Source: Burhinus oedicnemus (Eukaryota; Chordata; Aves; Charadriiformes; Burhinidae). From it: DNA of 64,000 nt. Shown here in pieces: positions 13,691-26,800 of this stretch. The stretch's first letter is position 1. Every line of letters begins with the position of its first letter. The notes beneath the pieces were generated by a model. That model saw only the letters and a list, made by a program, of their open reading frames with translations. It did no database searches and was not told the DNA's origin. Made by a program: the position numbers and the translations under genes. The stretch spans positions 1 through 64,000 of the forward strand of contig VFFE01006092.1 of NCBI GenBank assembly GCA_008921705.1, given 5' to 3'.

Positions 13691-15547
13691 GTGGCACGAA
13701 GGAGATCTCCTCAGATGCATAGGAAGACGCATCCCAATCACTTAACACGTTTCAGGATGGCTTTGTCAGGGAAACATATGCACTCACTGCTGGGGACAGA
13801 AGCTGTCAGAAAGCAAAGTGGGAAGACCGGCTGCAAGATAGGGGCAGCTGAAGTGCTGTGCCATGGGGCTTGGCCAGGAGATAGCTTGTCCTGCAGTGCG
13901 GCTTGTCTCCCTTGTACAACAGCACCCCGAGGGCTGCTATGAACTGAGAGCTATGGAAAGGCGTGCAATGAGAAGGAAAAGTTCTGCCAGAGATCTAAGA
14001 GAGCTCCAGAGCTGGCAGGGACCAATTCTCCAGCAGCAGCACTGGTGATGCTGGGGCAGGCGGGGACAGAGCCTGCTGCTGCAGGGGACAGAGCAAGCGG
14101 AGAGGCCAGTCTGAAATGGGCTGCCCCAAGAGCAGAAGAAAGCAAGAAACCCTCTTTTGAAAGCAAGAAAGCCCCTTTAGAAAGAGATGCTGTCACAAAC
14201 GAAACCACCAAAGTATGTTTTTATACAGAAGTGACCCCCAACTAGAGAGTTTGCACGTGCAGTGCTGCCCCCAGCAAGCACTGCCCCGATCTGCCACGTG
14301 TGAACAGAAGCCGAGGGCTCCAGCCATCACAGAAAAAAAGAAAAAGAGTGATGGAAGTAAAGCATTATTGATCTAATGGCAGCCATACAATTGGCGCTAA
14401 TGACTACTGGCCTAATTACTATGGGTACTACATGGTAACACATAACACCATCCCCACCCCAACCGCATAAGAACTGCTTTTGCAGGAGCATAGATGGGAA
14501 CACACTTAGTGTAACTCAATTTACTTTGACACAGTTACTTCAAGGATGAATTTGCTCCCTGCAGGACTGATTTTAAATGGAGTACTTTAGGTCCATTAGA
14601 TGTAGCTGGTTTTAGCCCCGTTGCTGGGACAATAGCTATTCTAACAGAGTTTTTTAAAATACAGCTTATTTTCACATAATAGAGTATCACTAATTTTTGC
14701 ATTTAAATTACACTCATTTCAAGAAGTCCTGTTATCAGTAATGCTGGTTGCTACATAAATAATCTTACGGAAACTGAAATAATGCCCTGGTGCCAGATAG
14801 GGGAAAAAAGGACTTTCTGCGACTCCAAGGCTTTCTAGCCTTGACTCCTACCTCAGTTTTCCTTTGACTGAGACAACATCAAAGCAGCAGGAGGAGCTAG
14901 GGCTTAAGGAAATACTGCTGAGTGGAAGAGGGGGAAAAAGGCTGCGATCCACCAGATGAGTTGCATATCATCCCACCAGTGCCATGCCAGTGGCTAGGGA
15001 CCAGCTCCAAGCCTGGAGAGGGCTGAAAGCAGCACTTATATTCTCTTTTACTTTGGATTGTGGACTATTTGTAAACAAATGGGAAAATTAGAGCTTATAT
15101 AAGGAAACTTCAGCTTATACTTCACCATGGCCATTTAGGTTTTACTACCCAGAGCATGAGATTGGAAACCTAAACCAATGAGGACAGTGAATGGCAAAGT
15201 AACTTCCATTACAAATACCATCACGCTGCAATCCAGTCCACTTCAGGGGTCCACAGACATTTTTGTGAACCAAGTGGCAGTTAAATAAATAAAGACAATG
15301 GATAAAAATACATCCAAACAATGGAGAGGAAATCAGCCCGTGGGTTCACACAAGTGTTTGCAAGTAACTTTTTGGAGTGATTAATTAAGATATAATCACA
15401 TTGGTATCTGAAAACTTAGGGGAGCAGCATCACACCAGGGAGCTTACTGACCATACCTGCTTTGGGTTCACAGGAAAGATCCCATAGCTTCACTTTAGCA
15501 TTTGGACACCAAGAATGACAGTAAGAAATTCAGTGTCTGAATGGCTC

Positions 15548-16325
15548 ACCACAGAAACACAGGGGTTGGAAGGGACCTCTGGAGATCATCTAATCCAACC
15601 CCCCTGCCACAGCAGGGACACCTACAGCAGGTTGCACAGGATGGCCTCCAGGTGGGTTTGGAATGCCTCCAGAGTTGGAGACTCCACCACCTCTCTGGGC
15701 AGCCTCTTCCAGTGCTCTGCCACCCTCAAAGGAAAGAAGTTCCTCCTTGTGTTTAGATGGAACTTCCTATGGTCAAGTTTGTGCCCATTACCACTTGCTG
15801 TATCACTGGGCGCCACTGAAAAAAGACTGGTCCCATCTTCCTGGCACCCTCCCTTTAAGTATTTATAAGTGTTGATGAGATCCCCCCTCTGTCTTCTCTT
15901 CTCCAGGCTAAAATAGACCCAAGTCCCTCAGGCTTTCCTCATAAGAAAGATGTTCCAGCCCCCGAATCATCTTCGCAGCCCTTTGCTGTACCCTCTCCGG
16001 CAGTTCCGTCCTTTTGACCCAGGGAGCCCAGAACTGGACACAGTACTCCAGATGCAGCCTCACCAGGGCAGAGTAAAGGGGGAGAATGATCTCCCTCGAC
16101 CTGCTTGCCACACTCTTCTTGATGCACTCCAGGATGCCATTGGCCTTTTTGGCCACAAGGGCACAGCACTGGCTCATGGTCATCCTGTTGTCCACCAGGA
16201 CTCCCAGGTCCCTTTCCACAGAGGTGCTTTCCAGCAGGTCAGCCCCTAACCTGTACTGGTTCATGGGGTTCACAAGGACAGTTAAGTGGGCACTGCGTGC
16301 CAGGTTTGCTAGCTGAATTCTCACT
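15548..16325 (-). mobile_element. CR1 LINE, 5'-truncated copy with reverse-transcriptase C-terminal remnant
   Basis: CR1 non-LTR retrotransposon inserted on the minus strand. Its 3' tail reads on the plus strand as GGTTGGAAGGGACCTCTGGA near 15565, and the body extends to about 16325. The minus strand translates a CR1 ORF2 C-terminal segment (16324-15908), including [13 protein letters not shown] [42 protein letters not shown] and [20 protein letters not shown]. The frame stops at 15908-15910 just after LRDLGLF, where the family continues SLEKRR, so a small indel broke it. The copy lacks the 5' end, endonuclease and RT catalytic core. It is an immobile fossil about 0.78 kb long. Confidence 0.92.
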
Positions 16326-16782
16326 CACTTGAGTAAAGACCAGAACGCAGCAGCATCTCATGGCAGATCTGTTGCTAAACTGCTGATCCCAGACCACTCC
16401 ACCACTGCAGCCCCTCTCCCCCTGACAGCCCAGACGATAATTATTACCAAGAAACACCCTGAACTGTCAGAATATACTTAAGTACGTATTCGCAGCTGCA
16501 ACACAAGGCCTTTAAGTCTGAACTGAATAAAACGGACCTGAACAAAAGTTTTCCATTCTTACAGAAAACCCAGGATTAGTACAAAAAAGGGTGAGAGTTT
16601 CCCAGGGAACTGTATCACTAACAGGCTAGCAAAGCTATTTTAGGTCCGTATTCACCAGAAGATTAGTCTGCACAGTATTTTCCCAAGCAATTACTTTACC
16701 CATCATATTTCTGAGACATGCAATATTGGGTGTTCATGTCTGTGTACTGTACACTGCTTTAGAAACAGGGAATTGCCCTTAC

Positions 16783-16879
16783 CTTTCTTTCTGCCTTCTC
16801 ACTTTCCTTCATTTTAGCCAATGCTTTTTTGAGCTCCTGGGATGTGAATGAATTTGAGTCAACATCCACCTTGGCCAGC
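16783..16879 (-). CDS. SIL1: SIL1 coding exon, FTSQELKKALAK segment
   Basis: SIL1 exon of 97 bp encoding residues 122-153 after the shared Arg 121 codon. The peptide includes NSFTSQELKKALAKMKE, matching the human TYTSQDLKSALAKFKE. It is rich in K and E and should form a helix. The acceptor is TTTCCTCTGCAAG (AG at 16881-16880). An alternative AG eight bases further in would break the phase. The donor is GAAAG|GTAAGG (GT at 16782-16781). The exon leaves in phase 0, as needed by the next exon, which starts with a whole Ala codon. Compared with the human protein, the stretch after AKMKE is a few residues shorter. Confidence is high because homology, splice signals and phase agree. Confidence 0.94.
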
Positions 16880-18146
16880 CTTGCAGAGGAAACAATACAA
16901 AACAGTTTACGAGTGAACAATTTTATCTGTAATATTTTCATTGTGATATACTAGCAATGAATAATGTCAGGAGGAAAGGAACTAAAAGCGCTAGATTTCC
17001 ATGCATCTCACTTAAAACACATAAAAAACCCTCCACACTCAAGAAAAGATTAGTGCAAGGGCTATATTTTGTGTGCGGTTTGCAGACAGCTCACCCTGAC
17101 AATCAAAAAAAGGCTCCGTAATCTGCACACCAACCCAAAATCTCAAGTCCTAACGCAATAAGTATAGCTGATTAATTTATGCCTCTGAATTTCATGTAGC
17201 AATACGGAAAAGCAGGAAATGTTTCAGAAGAAAAACAAAAAACCACCACTGCGCCACTAGATCATTGCTAAGGACTTGCAAGCTTTAACATGGAGATTTA
17301 CAGCTGAAGTCCTGATGATCGTCATATACAAAGTTAGGGCAAGGGTAAATCCAAGCAAAAATTACACAGAAATACTAAAAAGCATGTCGTGTTGCTCTTT
17401 CCACCTATCTCGTTGTTCAGAGAGTGTTTTTCTGGGCCACAAACACTCTTACACAGAAAAAAGGAATGCCAACTGTTGAGGCATCACGAAGCCTAAGAGC
17501 CTCTCCATGCTCTGACCAGGAGTAACTGGGGGAGTGAGGGAAGCAGTGGTAAACCCCACGCACTTCAGGAAAGAAAGTTCCCCCTAGTAACTAAACCTGT
17601 CTTTGTTAGGAGGGTGCCAAGGGGAAAGTCAGCACCTGTGAAACTTTTACAACAAATTAAAAAATGTGGGTACAGGAAGAGCTGTGTGATCTAAGGAGAA
17701 CGTCAGCAATAATTGACGCGTGAATGAACGCTGCAAGCCTGCTGACTATACTGAGTTAAAAACAATGTTATCTGGCTCAGGGTAGCACAAACAGAGCCCC
17801 TCACAACTGCTCTGATGGTTCAAGCTCAGGAAAGTAGTTTCAGACAGATTGCTGCAGATGTTTCAGAGGAATAAATGTCATTTGAAGAAGCCACATTGCA
17901 AATTTAGTTTCAGTGGCATGGCATGAGAAGCCATGAAAATGTCTCTGAATATGCACTCAGGGTACTTCTACTGCCATCCTGAAGGGATCACAAAGGATGG
18001 GGCTCTATTTTCAGCACTGCTGAACTCTTAAACCAGCAATTAAATCTTGGAAAGAAACGGGAATTGACTGCACCAGTGAACCTGGCCTTTAATAAAAGAC
18101 ATGAAACCCGCAGCTGACCCACCTCTGATGCTTTGCATCACTGTAC
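16880..18146 (-). other. SIL1: SIL1 intron, 1.27 kb
   Basis: The shortest intron in the window, between the LNLQTG exon and the FTSQELKKALAK exon. The donor is GTACAG and the acceptor TGCAAG. It appears to be unique sequence with no repeat that I recognise. Confidence 0.85.
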
Positions 18147-18267
18147 CTTTTTCTTCTTCTCTCTTCTCTTGTGTCACTTTTTCCATTTTCACTATCTGGC
18201 AGCTTGGCTTCTCTGTCTCCCGTCTGCAGATTTAATCGTACGTGTGACCCTGCAGGAATGGCTTGAC
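18147..18267 (-). CDS. SIL1: SIL1 coding exon, [16 protein letters not shown] segment
   Basis: SIL1 exon of 121 bp: it completes the split Gly codon 81, encodes residues 82-120, and leaves two bases of Arg 121. It opens with [16 protein letters not shown], nearly identical to the human segment [16 protein letters not shown], which makes this one of the most secure exon calls. The acceptor is TTTGTAG (AG at 18269-18268) and the donor is AAAAAG|GTACAG (GT at 18146-18145), so the 5' splice site is moderately weak. After the conserved block the exon diverges into a hydrophilic tail, [15 protein letters not shown], then a run of five basic residues, RRRKR (117-121), completed across the junction. 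In human the corresponding place reads KGKRL, so the basic cluster is expanded here. The reverse strand of this exon shows only a T/C-rich open frame with no meaning. Confidence 0.95.
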
Positions 18268-21200
18268 CTACAAAGGTTGGGTTACTTTAGACACCTGCAT
18301 TATTTCAGCTTTGCACAGGAAGGGTGAGCTGAAGGCACACACTCTTACCCGAGAGAAAGAGATATAAAAGCCTCGTCCTGCACGGTGAACAGGAGCGGCC
18401 TATCTGCCAGCGACCATTCTCCCCCCCAGCAATGTCTCCTTGATCCAAGTGCCACTTTAACCTCGCGAAGATGCCACCCTGACCCACGGAACACGTCCCT
18501 GTACAGCAGGGCTGGCTCCATGCCGCAGGGGAGAAGGGACTCCAAGTCCAGCAGAGCACCAGCTCCCTCCTCCCTCCTGGGCCAACTCCTAAAAGAGCAC
18601 TAAAATTCCACATCAGGAGCAGATTTGGAGACTATCTAGAGAAAGGGCAATTGGTTGCTGATGGGGGTGGTAGAGAGCATAAAACACAGCTGCCAAAATG
18701 AAATCAAAGCACACCACAGAGCACAGCCAGGTATGTTGAATATCAAATGTACCGAAGCGAGACTGCATTGGCTTGGAAATATTATATTAAAAGGAATATA
18801 TGATCACTACTATCTGCCAACAAAAATACACAGAATACATTAAGCTTTGGTTTTAAATGCAGAAAAGATGGGAAATTCAGGGTGTTTTTCCCTGGTCACA
18901 ATTCACCACAAACAAGTCACAATGGCCAGTCATCGCACTGGGATGGAGAGATGGCAATATCTGGTTGGTTGTTCTTGATGTCACTTCCTCTTCTTTCAGT
19001 GCAAGTAATCTGCCTGCTTAGGGGAGCAGGGTCACAGCTGAATGAATACAGGGATCTCAGCTGCACACAGATGGACAGACAGACAGACGCACAGCTGCTC
19101 ATGTTCCATTTGCTCAATGAGGTTTCCCTATTCAGCCTTTTCTTTATCTCTTTCCTTTTACCTAAAAGGACGCCTCGATAAAATAACACAGCGTGCATCT
19201 CCTACCAAAGGGACGTGAAGACAAGGATAATTATTTCATACAATAAATACATGCATTCAAAGACAAAACGCTGTAGTCTAGGGAATGACCAGATTGATCC
19301 ACTCTCTTCAAGACCAAAGAGACATTTCACTGATCAAAGGACCTAGTGTTTCCTACATAAGACTGGGATGTTTGTCACAATTCAGACAAAAATGTTTCAA
19401 AGCCTAAAGCCATCCAGCAGGTATAAATGCATTTAGAAAAAACAGAAAAATCCATTTTGGAGGATGTCCTATTAAAACATGGTGCACTTCTGATAGCTCC
19501 TCCTTCTCTCCACCATATCCTGTCCATAGGAAGTTGCGTTGGTCGGATATGTGAGTGGACAGATGTGATTACCTTCCCGTCTTAAACTATACCAGGGCAG
19601 GCTAGGTATGCCTCCTCTGCGCTTGGTATGCTTCCCACCAACAGACTCAACCCTTCTTCTGCTCCTTTACTTGTGATACGTGGAAGCTTTAATCTATATG
19701 TCTGTCTAAAGCAGCATCTTCCCACTGTGAAAAGGTGAGCTTTATAAAATGGCATTATGTGCTGAACATTACGGGTGCACGAGGACATCTTCTTCCTCCA
19801 CAGGCAGGAACAGCACTTTGGGGAGAAAGCGAGGGGACACTTGCCCAGGTTACAACCACAGCACTCGCTGAAGCAACTCCTGAATCATCAAATGCAGCCA
19901 GAAATAAACGTCCCTGTTCGAAGATTACGGTATATTCTGGCTGTCGTGCTCCCGGTGCATCTGGCCACATTAGTTCACTCGGTTGCCAGGGGAGAGGAAT
20001 GAGGCTGATGGGCTTTGCTTACAAGAAACATCAAAAGGGAAAGCAAGGCAGCAGCCTCCAGAAGGGCTGAGCGACTCCTGTGTGGCCAGTCCTCCCAGTT
20101 TCTATTTTCAGCGAGTGGTAAATAAAAGAAAACGTGAACTCCGGCGCACATGAGCTCACAAACCCAGGGCAACCAAATTAAGCAGGTTGCCATCAGAGAA
20201 GACACAAACCTTTCTTGCTTCTGCTTCTTCACACTGTCCTAAACAAGATTTGACGGAGACCATCCAAACCCCAGAGCAGAAATCTCGGCTCTGATGTATT
20301 TAAGCAGCTTTCACTGCTACAGGGATTTCTTCTTGCCACTGTGCACGGCAGCAGAGACTCATGCCACAGCAGGACAAACATAACTGCTTTATTAAATAAA
20401 CCAAGACAGACATCTCTGTTTTCAGCAAAAAGATTGGCATAGTCACTTAAAACATTCCAGAAGTTTGACACAGGATGAGGTCTTTGGTCTCGTTTAGTTT
20501 GGGGTATTTTGAAGTATTATTTATAAAGTGTGTTTGAGGGTGGGTTGACTTGAATAATGTGATTAAAATTGCCAATTTAAACGAGCAAGCTGGAAATCCT
20601 GAATTTTAATGTTTCAATATGTAGCTTCTAGACACTTCCATTAAAAATAGTTGATTCTCTTTGATTCCTATAATTTGATGCTATTCAACAACTGAGAGCA
20701 CACACCGGAGCAATACATATGTAAGCAATTACACAGCTTCACGTGCTGCTGATATAGAATCACACTCTTAATAGCTTTCTCCCCCCAGAGGAATTAATTT
20801 TTTACTTATTGTTTGTATTAAGTTGCATTTAGGAACTGAAACTCAATTAAGAAATAGAAAAACAAGTTTATATTGAAGTGATTTTCTGACCTTTCTTCTC
20901 CTTGACACCTTGGAAAAATAAATGATGTCTATCCAAACAGGTATGCACTGCACATCCATGCTACTGAATGAAGCTGAATGGTCTCGCTTTCCAGAGATTT
21001 CCCAATCCTACAGCTGCTAGATCTCATCCTGTCCTACTCTCTCGCCCCTTATAAAGGCAAAGAAGAGTTTCTACTCTAATTAATTTCCCACCTCCGAATC
21101 ATCTACCTAGTGAGCAGAAACAGCTGCGAAAACCCCTCCACGAACCTGCAGAAAAGGCTAGAGCTGCCGGAGGAGGAAGCCAGCAAATTCCTTCCCCCCC

Positions 21201-23224
21201 AACCAGTTTGCGTGCTTTAGCACTTAAAAACTATCCCATACTTGGAATTTTTTAAACCACAACTGAAATGAGTTGAATACACATTACTGCATCAGCTTGG
21301 GTTGATGGATCTAAGGGAAAGCCACGGAGTTTAAGCAGACCACCCAGCATCCCCGACGAGGACGTGCCGCCCATGTGCCCCTCAATGGCTCAGCCCTTCA
21401 CCTCGCAGCCAGAAAGATACCATCCAACAGGTAAAATATTTTCAAAGGATAACAAACACTTGCCACTGCATGAATGACAAGGTATTTATTGGGAATAAAC
21501 GTCAAAGTGAAGTGACAGTGTTTATTTTCCAAGTAGGAGACACTGATCCTGTGGCAATGGGCTACTAGGATGATGTTATTCCCATTCTCAATTTAATCCC
21601 TTTATCACTGCAGAAGCACCAGGATGGGCTTTGCTCTCCTACACAAGCTGGAGCACAACCACTTTCTGATTTAGACCGCTCTCCAGACAAACCGTCCCCG
21701 CACCTGGGTGCTGCGTTCGAGCATCTGCAGCCTAAAAACACCCGGTCTTTCAGAGGTCCTTCTAGTGCATCAGCATTCGTCTTATTTGACGCGTTCTGTC
21801 TGTCCTGAAAGTTGCTTAAGGTGATGCTGAGGAAGAATTTAATTTATAGCCCTATTCTTTTAATCTTGGTCAGCCAGATTTTTTCAGACATCTGTTTATT
21901 TCTTCTTATAATATATTAGATGGAGTAACAGCACCGGAGTGTGGTTCAAGGCAGCAACTCACTTGCAGGGGTTCTGCTGACATTTATAAACTGATCCTAT
22001 TTCTCTCTTGTGTTTTATGTTATCAGCTAAACCTGTCGACTTAAATTATTGCCTTGAAACAAAATCACAGTTATCTATTATTCTGTTATGTGTACATTTC
22101 TGAAGCTCTATACCTATGTCAAGCTTTGCAGAGGTTGAAAACAAGACGATAAATAAATAAACAAATGGAAAACAGACCATGCTTCCACCATGCTTACAAC
22201 TAAGGCAAGAATCAGGTGCGTTATATACAGGATAACTAAAAGCAGAGGGCTGCTGTGCTGAAGATGAATCACGTAGTAATATCCAGGTAACCCCACCTCT
22301 CCTCTTGTAGACCAACAAAATGACCATCCATGTGCTCTCACTAAATAAAAAACGTCTCATTCTGCTCAGCTCCTTTGCAGTACATTATTCCATTTAGTGC
22401 TGGCCACAACCGGTTCTGCACCTCTGGATGGGGACAAGGCTGAGCCCCAACTCACTACACAGCAACAGGCAGGCATCGAAAATAACCGGGGAAGTTTCAC
22501 ATCATACATAGACGTGTAAATCTCATGCCGACATCCTGCAACAACTCACTATGCTCCTGGCGGCGGCCTCCCCATCCCCTCCCTTGGATCTCCAAGCTGC
22601 CACCCATCCACTTGCCCAGTAAGAGAAGCCCAAGGACACGAGAGTCTTCCCCTCCAGAAACACCTTCTGGCACCACTTTGTCCCCTATTGCAGAGAAGTG
22701 TTCCCCTAGGAAGGCACCTGCAAGCAGAAAAAAGGGTGATCCAGCTCACCGAGGCAGATCCCCTGGTTTCTCCCAAAGTAATCTATCAATGGTGTGAAAA
22801 CAAACCACAGTTATGAGTCAGTAACTGGGCTCTGCAGTTCTCAGAAATCACCTTGGTACCTCAGCAAGCGTCAGATAGCATCTTTTTTTTTTTTCTTTAC
22901 TCTTTGTTTCTCTCAGTGCAGGGGAGTGAGGGTAGAAAGACTTTATTTCTAATACAGGCAACAAAAGAATCTGCAAATCAATATGTGAACGTTCCCAGCA
23001 AAACAAACTGGCAGTGCTGCGATATTAAAAATAATAAGGCTGCAAAAGACTGACAGAGTATCTGCAAAAAGTTATCTGATGGCACCGTACCTTCTCCTTT
23101 AATAAAATAACGATTAAAAAAAAAAAAAACAAAGGAGACAAATCCCAGGAAGCAGCAAAGCTCCCCTCTGTCACAACGCTGGCACTGTCGGCTCCAAGGA
23201 GCCACCAGTGCCACAGGCGGGTAA

Positions 23225-23229
23225 ATGGG
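23225..23229. repeat. Target-site duplication, left copy (ATGGG)
   Basis: ATGGG lies directly before the LTR 5' TG and is repeated directly after the terminal CA at 23878-23882. This perfect 5-bp duplication fixes the element's ends. Confidence 0.88.
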
Positions 23230-23877
23230 TGTCCTGGTTTGAGCAACACAGGACTGATTTCTCTTCTAATGCTTGGGAAAACTGCACTTTTAGAAGACTC
23301 TAGTGTCTGAATTTGTGAAAATATTTACTTTATAGCCAGCTATGGTATGCGGGTTTCAAGGTCTCAGTGTTTTCGAGCTCACCAGGGGCAGGGATGAGCA
23401 GGAGCAAGGCCCGGGCGCTTGACCCAAGCTGGCCAACAGGATTATTTCATACCATGAACGGCACATTCAATAGAAATTAGAAAGTTTGCTGAGGAGTTTT
23501 CCTCTCCCTTAATGGTTGTGATCCTGAGAACTTCTTGCCCCAGTGCCAGACCCCTGAGCCCTTCCCTTCCTCCCAAAGCTGTAGCGCTCGCAGTGTCCAA
23601 CATTTGCTGTCCCCTGCTGGGAGTGCACAGCTTCCTACGGATAGAATGGGCTGAGCATAATCCTTGTATATTTTATATTGGTATTGGGATCAATATTGAT
23701 TCTTTAGTGTTATTAATGTTAATTATCTAGTCTTATTCTATTAAATCTGTTTATTTTTCAATCCCTGGGTTTCCTTGTTTTTTTCCGATTCCCCTTTCTG
23801 GGTGGGGAGGGGTCATCAGGTGAGAGAGTAATTGTCTAAACGACAATAAATTGTTGTGGGTTTCTCAAACCATGACA
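23230..23877 (+). mobile_element. Complete solo LTR of an avian endogenous retrovirus
   Basis: A 648-bp solo LTR left by recombination between the two LTRs of a former provirus. It starts TGTCCTGGTTTGAG and ends CTCAAACCATGACA, a 14-bp terminal inverted repeat with one mismatch and standard TG...CA ends. It is flanked by a perfect 5-bp direct repeat, ATGGG, at 23225-23229 and 23878-23882. Inside are a TATA-like TATATTTTATA at 23667-23677, ATTAAA at 23740-23745 and AATAAA at 23845-23850, 28 bp before the end. The TGTCCTGGTTTGAG start and the T-rich 3' part fit avian ERV LTRs. The 5-bp duplication fits ERVL-type integration. No primer binding site or internal sequence follows. It is antisense to SIL1, inside its largest intron. 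Confidence 0.93.
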
Positions 23878-23882
23878 ATGGG
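23878..23882. repeat. Target-site duplication, right copy (ATGGG)
   Basis: Right partner of the ATGGG duplication that flanks the solo LTR. The two copies are identical, which argues against an insertion old enough to have diverged strongly or against rearranged flanks. Confidence 0.88.
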
Positions 23883-26800
23883 AGAGGCTGGGGCATCCCA
23901 TGATGGTCACGCACAGGGGGACACAACCACCCTGGCAGGTGCCTGCTCCTGCCATTGGCTCTGCCTGGGGAGAGGACGGGATTCCACATGAGAATGGTGT
24001 TTTGGCCACACAAAGATGACACCCGTTTCTCATGCTGAATGCTGGGCTCAGAGGAAAACAGATGAACCATCCCTAGTCTGATGGGGCTCGGTGCATGCTC
24101 TGACTCTGGACTCTCCGGTTAGCGCTGTCGAGCAAGAAAGCAGCCAAGCCTGGCCTTCCCCCCTCCCACTCCCCCCATAAGGGTGAGTCATACCACTCCT
24201 TGGATTGCTTGTTATTTCAAAACAGAACATTTTTACATACAAAAGGAAGAGAAGATGTGGTGAAGACACAGGTCAAGAAGAGATGGATTACTGATGGGAA
24301 GAGGAAGCCCAGAGCAAGCCCAAATCTCATTTTTCTACTTCCTGCCCCTTTTTCACTCATCTACTGCCTTTTGTATCAGTTCGCTTTCTGGCACTCACAG
24401 CTCCCCCCAGTTAAGTGCCACCAGTAAAGGTCATTAATATGCTATATATCATCTCTTCCAGATAGCTGGCAGAGAGGTTTAACAGCGTCTGGCCTGGAAG
24501 CTTACCCCAAAAGCCGCCCCAGCATCCCCCGCTGTTTCCCACCGTACCTCACCCACAGCACAGGTGGTGAGACAGCTCAGACACCTGCATCCACACTTCA
24601 AGTAGAAACTCCTACAAACACTGGATGAAATGCTTTACAAAGCCACTTCATGTGCATCTCTCATTTCCATCAGTTCTGTACTTCTGCTGGGAAACCACCG
24701 CTGCCTGTTGAGCGCAGCGCATCCTTTGAGAAGCACCATCCTGGTCACTGCCTCTGATTTCTCAGGTCCACACCACCACTGACAGAAGGGGCTCTGATTC
24801 CCTACTGTAATTAACTATAACGAAAACTCTTTTATAATGACTGTATATTTGCCATGTTCATAAACTGTTCCTTAGGCACGTGCTTGCAGCATCTGTAGGG
24901 GATGGGATGCTGGATGAACCCCTGCTATGACCCACCGTGGCCATTCCCATCGTGCCACTTCTCCCAGGGGCTGCCTGCCTCGGGGCTGAAGGCAGTCGCA
25001 CCACCTCTGCCTGAAAATGAGAAGTCCTGGCAGTGTCAGGATAGTTTTACCATCATTATTTTGTCTTATCATTGCACCCCAATACGGACAAAGATTCTGC
25101 TGTGCAGAGGGGCGACAAGGATAAAGAGACGTCCTTCCCTTTCTGGGATTACAGAAGAAACCATGAGAGAGGAGTTTTGTCCTTACAGCATGAGCAAACG
25201 ACTCAAACTCCTGTTTTCTTCTGCTTCCCAGAGCACACAGACAAATACTGAGCAGGAAGGGCCACAGATATTTAGCTCTCAGCAGCAACTTGCACCAGTG
25301 TCTTCCAGAAGTGCCTGAATATGATGAATTGTTGAGAGACTAAATGAATAGTTAAAAAAAACTCAACAAAATCAAGGATGTTTCACATAAGACAGTTTAG
25401 TTGGTTAGCTCATCTGACAAATCTTTTCTATAATACTCCAAGCTATGCTAATAAATATCCTGCAATTCGACCTGTCAAAATGGTGATGTCTAAATACGAC
25501 ATCTTCTCCAATGCTGGTTTTGCATGACGCTGCAGCAGAGCAGGGACAGACGCCACCTGAAATGCTTTTAAGCATCTTTAAGGACGAATCTGTTCCCAGT
25601 TCAACGGCCAGCGCTGCTGCTGGCAGCAAAGCTATCCCTGGAAAAACCCCAAAAATCGCTGCACTGATACCTCCCACCATAAAGTGCCACCACTTCTGCT
25701 CTTGCCCGGGGTCCTTAAGTGTTTCAAAGAAGCAGTACTGCTCTCTGCTGGACTTGAACCCTACTCAAACAGGGTGCAGAGAAAAGACCATTTCCATTCC
25801 AGTTTCTCATTTAGCAAGAGAGAAGCTACTTACTGATGCTCGCTGGGCTACTGTTTTCCCATAGCTAATGTCACAGAGGCCACTGTGTGGACTCAGGGTG
25901 CTAAGGGCTCCACACAACCAGGATTACAGGGAGACATGCGCCCAGAGCAAACCTTGGAAGAACTTTCTTGCATCCTAGCATTTTTAATGCCAACCGCTTA
26001 CTTGCTGCAGTAATGACCACATCTTTAAACAGCATCCATCAGGCCTACAGATCAAACATTTCTTCACCTGAAAAGGGTTTTAGAGCCACTCTTTTGTTAG
26101 GACACTAAGAGGTCTTCTCTGTAATTTGTTTTCCCTCAGCAGATACAATGAAAACATTTTTAAAACAACTCCAGAATCAAATCCCTCCTTCTGTGATTCG
26201 ATCTGCAGCTACCAGAGAACAAAGCGTCGCAAGGAAGGGGCTTTCCAGTAAGTGATACTTGGTTAGACGTGTGAAAGCATCAGTTAAATTTGGACACTCA
26301 GCTGGACAACCACTTACAAATAGCAATTTAAACCGATCCAGTGCTCTCCCATGGCACTGGTATTTATGTTCTCTCAATTGATCAGCAAGCACCGAGGGCC
26401 ATAAGCCCAGTCATTCAAATGGTGGCACCCCGCGAGCACTGGGCTCCGGCTCCTAATGCCTCTTGCCAAATCCACCCGCTGCCTGCACTTGGCTTCGCCT
26501 CCAGCAGCGGGAGAGCAGAATGGGAGGGAGAGGCAGGCAAAGCTGGTGGCAACAGGCAATGGACCCCGGTTCATGCTGTCAGAGCGGGTCCATTTAACTC
26601 ACGCCTACCACTGCTGGCAGCCAAAGAGATTATTCTGCACGTAGCCCAGCCTCGTGCAGGGGCATGCATAGAGCCGACTGAGCTGCCTGCCTAAAACCCC
26701 ATCAAACCTCGACCCTCTCGTGGCAAGATAACCACTGAGGACCAGAGAGCCGGCTGTCACGCACAGGGCAGAGCACGTACCTCTTGTGAGGTGTCTGCCA

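Larger units (their letters stand above)
13213..16782 (-). other. SIL1: SIL1 intron, 3.6 kb
   Basis: Intron between the FTSQELKKALAK exon and the [11 protein letters not shown] exon. It holds two CR1 pieces, a small one at 13.6 kb and a larger one at 15.55-16.33 kb. Between them, 14350-14780 is an AT-rich unique stretch with several TAAT cores. Nothing else coding was recognised. Confidence 0.85.
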
